The notes under the pieces were generated by a model. That model had not been told where the DNA came from. It saw only the letters and a program-made list of their open reading frames with translations, and ran no database searches. The translations under genes and the position numbers were made by a program. From positions 1 to 10,229 of the forward strand of contig JAFDWA010000035.1 of assembly GCA_018268735.1 (NCBI GenBank): a stretch of DNA of 10,229 nt, written 5' to 3'. Numbering within the stretch: the stretch's first letter is position 1; the number at the start of each line of letters is the position of its first letter. This document shows, piece after piece, positions 6,260 to 10,229 of this stretch. Origin of the DNA: Actinomycetota bacterium. Lineage in GTDB: Bacteria; Actinomycetota; Acidimicrobiia; Acidimicrobiales; Microtrichaceae.

Positions 6260-7321
6260 ATGCGCAGCCCCAAGGACTTCTTCAAGCCGCTCGCCGTCGG
6301 CGCACCGGAACCCCGGCGGGAGATCCCGTTCCCGCCGTCGCGGATGATCCACTTCTTCCCGCCCCACCTCGAGAAGCTGACCGCCAAGCTCCCCGAGATC
6401 GCGCCGAGCACCGACATCCTCCTCGGCAACCTCGAGGACGCCATCCCGATGGACGCGAAGGAGGCGGCACGGGCCGGCCTCGTCAAGGTCGCCAAGGAGA
6501 TGGACTTCGGCTCGACCCAGCTGTGGACCCGGGTCAACAGCCTGGACTCGCCGTGGGTGCTCGACGACCTCGTCACCCTGGTCGGCGAGGTCGGCGACCG
6601 CCTCGACGTCATCATGATCCCCAAGGTGGAGGGTCCCGAGGACATCCACTACGTCGACCGGCTCCTCGCCCAGCTCGAGGCGAAGGCAGGGCTGACCGAG
6701 CCGCTGATGGTGCACGCCATCCTCGAGACGGCGCGGGGCATGAACAACATCGAGGAGATCTGCAACGCGTCGCCGCGCATGCAGGGACTCTCGCTCGGAC
6801 CGGCCGACCTCGCTGCGAGCCGTCGCATGAAGACCACCCGAGTCGGCGGCGGTCACCCCGGCTACCTGGTCCGCCAGGACCCGCCGCAGGGCGACGACGG
6901 GCCGGCCTACGGAGCCGAGCGCACCACCTACCAGCAGGACCTGTGGCACTACACGATCGCCCGCATGGTCGACGCCTGCGCCGCAGCCGGCATCCTGCCG
7001 TTCTACGGTCCGTTCGGCGACATCAAGGACACCGTCGCCTGCGAGGACCAGTTCCGCAACGCCTACCTGCTCGGCTGCGTCGGCGCCTGGTCCCTGCATC
7101 CCGTGCAGATCGACATCGCCAAGAAGGTGTTCTCGCCGGATCCCGCGGACGTCGCGCACGCCCAGCAGGTGATCGAGGCGATGGGCGACGGCACCGGGGC
7201 GATCATGCTCGACGGCAAGATGGAGGACGACGCGTCGGTCAAGCAGTGCCACGTGGTGGTCAACCTGGCCCGACAGCTCGCAGAGCGCGACCCATCCCTG
7301 GCCGAGCTGTACGGCTTCTGA
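6260..7321 (+). CDS. mcl: malyl-CoA/beta-methylmalyl-CoA/citramalyl-CoA lyase (Chloroflexus-type Mcl)
   Basis: Cytoplasmic Mg2+-dependent lyase of the HpcH/HpaI-CitE TIM-barrel family, 353 residues. Family members of this type interconvert L-malyl-CoA with acetyl-CoA plus glyoxylate, beta-methylmalyl-CoA with propionyl-CoA plus glyoxylate, and citramalyl-CoA with acetyl-CoA plus pyruvate. From memory, the opening [39 protein letters not shown], and [20 protein letters not shown] closely resemble the Chloroflexus aurantiacus 3-hydroxypropionate-bicycle enzyme (about 348 aa). Functional residues visible: Glu59-Asp60, CoA-contact Arg91, Lys122, metal ligands Glu156 and Asp183, GPFGD (250-254), and HPVQID (280-285). 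The frame is open far upstream, but only the ATG at 6260 fits both the homologous N-terminus and the leaderless promoter. The second lyase follows after 19 bp, so they form an operon. Codons are unusually C-ending (CGC, GCC), suggesting high expression. The enzyme alone does not show which pathway runs. Confidence 0.9.
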   Translation: MRSPKDFFKPLAVGAPEPRREIPFPPSRMIHFFPPHLEKLTAKLPEIAPSTDILLGNLEDAIPMDAKEAARAGLVKVAKEMDFGSTQLWTRVNSLDSPWVLDDLVTLVGEVGDRLDVIMIPKVEGPEDIHYVDRLLAQLEAKAGLTEPLMVHAILETARGMNNIEEICNASPRMQGLSLGPADLAASRRMKTTRVGGGHPGYLVRQDPPQGDDGPAYGAERTTYQQDLWHYTIARMVDACAAAGILPFYGPFGDIKDTVACEDQFRNAYLLGCVGAWSLHPVQIDIAKKVFSPDPADVAHAQQVIEAMGDGTGAIMLDGKMEDDASVKQCHVVVNLARQLAERDPSLAELYGF

Positions 7322-7326
7322 GCACC

Positions 7327-7333
7327 GGAAGGA
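7327..7333 (+). promoter_or_regulatory. ribosome binding site for the second CoA-ester lyase
   Basis: GGAAGGA lies 7 nt before the ATG at 7341, in the 19-bp gap after mcl. It supports this start and joint transcription with mcl, in contrast to mcl itself, which lacks such a site. Confidence 0.65.
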
Positions 7334-7340
7334 ACCGACG

Positions 7341-8219
7341 ATGACCGAGGACCTCCGCCCGCGTCGCAGCGCGCTGTACATGCCCGGCGCCAACGACAAG
7401 GCGCTCGAGAAGGCCAAGACCCTCCCCACCGACGCGATCATCTTCGACACAGAGGACTCCGTCGCACCCGACATGAAGGCCGTCGCGCGAGAGAAGGTCG
7501 CCGTGGCAGCGCAGTCGGGCGAGTACGGCTCGAGGGAGCTGACCATCCGGGTCAACTCCCTCGACACGGAGTGGGCGCTCGACGATCTGCGATCAGCCGC
7601 TGCGGCCGGCCCGGACGGCATCGTGGTGCCGAAGGTGGGCTCTGCTGCCGACGTCGCCGAGGTGGAGCGCATCATCGAAGCTGCCGGTGTGCCGGACCGC
7701 ACCCGCATCTGGGCGATGCTCGAGACCCCGGCCGCGGTCGAGCGGGCCGTCGAGATCGCGACCTCCTCGGAGCGGCTGGCGGTGCTGGTGATGGGGACCA
7801 ACGACCTCGCCAAGGAGCTGCGTGCGGCGCTGGTCCCGGGTCGGGCACCGCTGCTGTGGGGCCTCGCACGCTGCGTCAACGCCGCACGCTTCGCGGGCAA
7901 GGTGGTCCTCGACGGCGTCTACAACGACGTGCGCGACCCCGAGGGCTTCGCCGTCGAGGCGACCCAGGGCGCCCAGATGGGCTTCGACGGCAAGACCCTC
8001 GTGCACCCGACCCAGGTCGAGCCGTGCAACGACGCCTACTCCCCGACCGAGGAAGAGGTCGACCACGCCCGCCGTGTGATCGAGGCCTTCGAGCAGGGCC
8101 TGGCCGAGGGCAAGGGGGTCGTCACCGTCGACGGTCGCATGATCGAGAACCTGCACGTCGACAACGCCCGCCGGGCGATCGCGATCGCGGACGCCATCGC
8201 TGCGCTCGCAGAAGGGTGA
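7341..8219 (+). CDS. CoA-ester lyase, CitE-like (HpcH/HpaI family), paralogue of mcl
   Basis: A 292-residue TIM-barrel protein of the citrate lyase beta-subunit (CitE)-like group. Visible: RRSALYMPGANDKALEKA at the start of the barrel, FDTEDSVAP (Glu38-Asp39), TIRVNSLDTEWALDDL with CoA-contact Arg70, PKVG with Lys98, LETP with Glu118, MGTNDLAKEL with Asp145, and GFDGKTLVHPTQV with His212. It shares the stretch RVNSLD-x-W-x-LDDL with the upstream mcl product, so the two are clearly related but far diverged and differ in length by about 60 residues. Possible roles are a second malyl- or citramalyl-CoA lyase, or a malyl-CoA thioesterase as known for Rhodobacter Mcl2; the residues I can see do not decide. 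The metal-ligand segment usually reads G-x-E-D; here it is GTND. Same operon as mcl by 19-bp spacing and a clear RBS. Confidence 0.9.
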   Translation: MTEDLRPRRSALYMPGANDKALEKAKTLPTDAIIFDTEDSVAPDMKAVAREKVAVAAQSGEYGSRELTIRVNSLDTEWALDDLRSAAAAGPDGIVVPKVGSAADVAEVERIIEAAGVPDRTRIWAMLETPAAVERAVEIATSSERLAVLVMGTNDLAKELRAALVPGRAPLLWGLARCVNAARFAGKVVLDGVYNDVRDPEGFAVEATQGAQMGFDGKTLVHPTQVEPCNDAYSPTEEEVDHARRVIEAFEQGLAEGKGVVTVDGRMIENLHVDNARRAIAIADAIAALAEG

Positions 8220-8285
8220 TGCTCGCCGCTGGAGGACCCTCGTTGATCCGCGGCTCCGGCGTCACCGGTCGATCAAGATGAGCGG

Positions 8286-9707
<1,422 letters not shown>

Positions 9708-9717
9708 AACGAGGAGG

Positions 9718-9743
9718 GTGACGCGAGGGGCTCCGCTCGTCAC
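9718..9743 (+). terminator. possible hairpin after patD
   Basis: Starting 10 nt after the patD stop, GTGA-CG-CGAG pairs with CTCG-TCAC across an 8-nt loop, leaving a 2-nt bulge. No T-tract follows. Two 4-bp stems are weak, so this is only a candidate terminator; it is the sole hairpin-like element close behind the gene. Confidence 0.25.
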
Positions 9744-9753
9744 GGTCGTCCCC

Positions 9754-9773
9754 GACGTGCGTTGCGTCACGTC
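9754..9773. repeat. short inverted repeat overlapping a -35 element
   Basis: GACGTG and CACGTC are exact reverse complements flanking an 8-nt loop, CGTTGCGT, that contains the presumed -35 hexamer TTGCGT of the next gene. Its position would suit an operator. A 6-bp repeat can arise by chance in DNA this GC-rich. Confidence 0.35.
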
Positions 9774-9790
9774 TCCTCCAGCCCTACCAT
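9762..9790 (+). promoter_or_regulatory. promoter of the coiled-coil gene
   Basis: TTGCGT (9762-9767), a 17-nt spacer and TACCAT (9785-9790, TAnnnT) form a well-spaced sigma-70-like promoter. The start would be near 9797, leaving a leader of about 70 nt before the ATG at 9869. Unlike gpx, the quinone oxidoreductase gene and mcl, this gene therefore has a leader and a Shine-Dalgarno. Confidence 0.45.
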
Positions 9791-9868
9791 CACAGCACTT
9801 CCCCTTCCGTGCAGGTGATCCTCACCGTGCACCCGTGGGTACCTGGCAGGTGCCGGAAGGTGGATGTC

Positions 9869-10229
9869 ATGGCGTTGACGGAGAAGAGCAGGTCGGCCCT
9901 CTACCGGGGGCTGTGCCACGTCATCGACGAGGAGGCGGTGGAGGAGATGCTGTCGTTCTTCCCCGCCCGAGACGTCGATGAGGCGGTGACCAGGGAGTTC
10001 CTCCGTGCTGAGCTCGCGGGCATGGAGCTGCGCCTGGCGGAGTCGCTACGTGCCGAGCTGCGTTCGGAGCTCCGCTCGGAGGTCGGTGCGTTGCGGGCCG
10101 AGATGGGGGAGTTGCGTGCCGAGCTCCGCTCCGAGCTGCAGTCGGAGATCGGTGGTCTGCGGGCGGAGTTGCAGTCGGAGATCGGTGGTCTGCGGGCGGA
10201 GTTGCACTCGGAGATCGGTGGTCTGCGGG
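9869..10229 (+). CDS. coiled-coil protein with 11-residue repeats, function unknown (3' partial)
   Basis: The reading frame opened by the ATG at 9869 stays open for 120 codons to the window edge. GGAAGGTGG (9855-9863), 5 nt upstream, is a good Shine-Dalgarno. The N-terminus (MALTEKSRSALYRGL, then HVIDEEAVEEMLSFFP and ARDVDEAVTREFLRAEL) looks like a small helical head. From about residue 45 the protein is a highly charged helix of Leu-Arg-Ala-Glu-Leu-type units. From residue 91 it becomes regular: QSEIGGLRAEL twice and a third copy starting HSEIGGLR, an 11-residue (hendecad) periodicity typical of long parallel coiled coils. There is no signal peptide and no membrane segment in the visible part; a C-terminal anchor could lie beyond the edge. 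I do not recognise a named family. Small proteins with a helical head and such stalks occur in actinobacteria, mostly uncharacterised. Confidence 0.82.
   Translation, partial: MALTEKSRSALYRGLCHVIDEEAVEEMLSFFPARDVDEAVTREFLRAELAGMELRLAESLRAELRSELRSEVGALRAEMGELRAELRSELQSEIGGLRAELQSEIGGLRAELHSEIGGLR
10139..10229 (+). repeat. 33-bp tandem repeat inside the coiled-coil gene, at least 2.8 copies
   Basis: Copies at 10139-10171 and 10172-10204 are identical; the third (10205-10229, cut by the window end) differs at one base in the part seen (CAC for CAG in its first codon). Each unit encodes QSEIGGLRAEL. Degenerate 33-bp relatives precede it from about 10070. Since 33 is a multiple of three, copy-number change would keep the frame. 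Confidence 0.9.

Noticed and set aside
4600..6645. 681-codon open frame on the minus strand
   Set aside because: It lies antisense to the well-supported FAD oxidase and the start of mcl. Its product is Arg/Pro/His-rich without recognisable motifs; long antisense frames are expected in DNA this GC-rich.
6011..7900. 629-codon open frame on the minus strand
   Set aside because: Antisense to both lyase genes, low-complexity Ser/Ala/Arg composition, no family motif.
8243..8248. TTGATC as a -35 box for patD
   Set aside because: No TAnnnT hexamer lies 16-19 nt downstream, so it is not part of a convincing promoter.
8255..8268. CCGG-5 nt-CCGG repeat before patD as a hairpin
   Set aside because: Only 4-bp arms with no extension and no T-tract; expected by chance at this GC content.
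9718..9981. 87-codon forward open frame overlapping the coiled-coil gene
   Set aside because: It is in a different frame from the ATG at 9869, lacks a ribosome binding site, and overlaps the better-supported gene with SD and regular repeats.
10070..10229. Tandem repeat as a CRISPR array
   Set aside because: Units are contiguous without spacers, in frame, and encode a regular coiled-coil heptad-like pattern.

Overview
The window is high-GC DNA (strong G/C preference at codon third positions), densely packed with genes, and has no RNA gene, insertion sequence or phage gene that I can see. Protein style and promoter style (TAnnnT -10 boxes about 7 nt before a start codon, several genes without a Shine-Dalgarno) suggest a high-GC actinobacterium. 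An Acidimicrobiia-type organism is my best guess, but that is inference and nothing here proves it.

Left part (1-4603): the C-terminal two thirds of a P2-type cation ATPase that resembles the secretory-pathway Ca2+/Mn2+ pumps (PMR1/SPCA) runs in from the left edge. It converges on and overlaps a thioredoxin-type glutathione peroxidase. Divergent from the peroxidase, across only 47 bp, is a two-gene operon: a DsbB/BdbC-type membrane disulfide oxidase and, by an ATGA overlap, a membrane-anchored TlpA-like protein with a CPHC active site. This is a small thiol-redox island: electron relay, extracytoplasmic dithiol oxidation and peroxide removal. The operon converges on and overlaps a zinc-free NADPH:quinone oxidoreductase-like gene.

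Right part (4604-9707): a second divergent promoter region separates the quinone oxidoreductase from a block of four forward genes. These are a PuuB-like FAD amine oxidase, a Chloroflexus-type malyl-CoA/beta-methylmalyl-CoA/citramalyl-CoA lyase (mcl), a second CitE-like CoA-ester lyase paralogue 19 bp downstream, and a gamma-aminobutyraldehyde dehydrogenase (PatD/YdcW type). The oxidase and dehydrogenase fit polyamine (putrescine) breakdown through an aminoaldehyde toward GABA or succinate. The lyase pair handles C-C bonds of malyl/citramalyl-type CoA esters and would feed or drain acetyl-CoA, propionyl-CoA, glyoxylate and pyruvate. A near-perfect 12-bp inverted repeat and a good promoter lie between the oxidase and mcl, so the lyases probably have their own transcription start.

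Right end (9708-10229): an intergenic promoter is followed by a coiled-coil gene cut by the window edge. Its coding sequence holds an almost exact 33-bp tandem repeat (an 11-residue hendecad). It is absent from a simple stop-to-stop view because it has no stop inside the window.

No gap longer than 300 bp lacks a gene; the two largest (6109-6259 and 9708-9868) hold regulatory signals described below.
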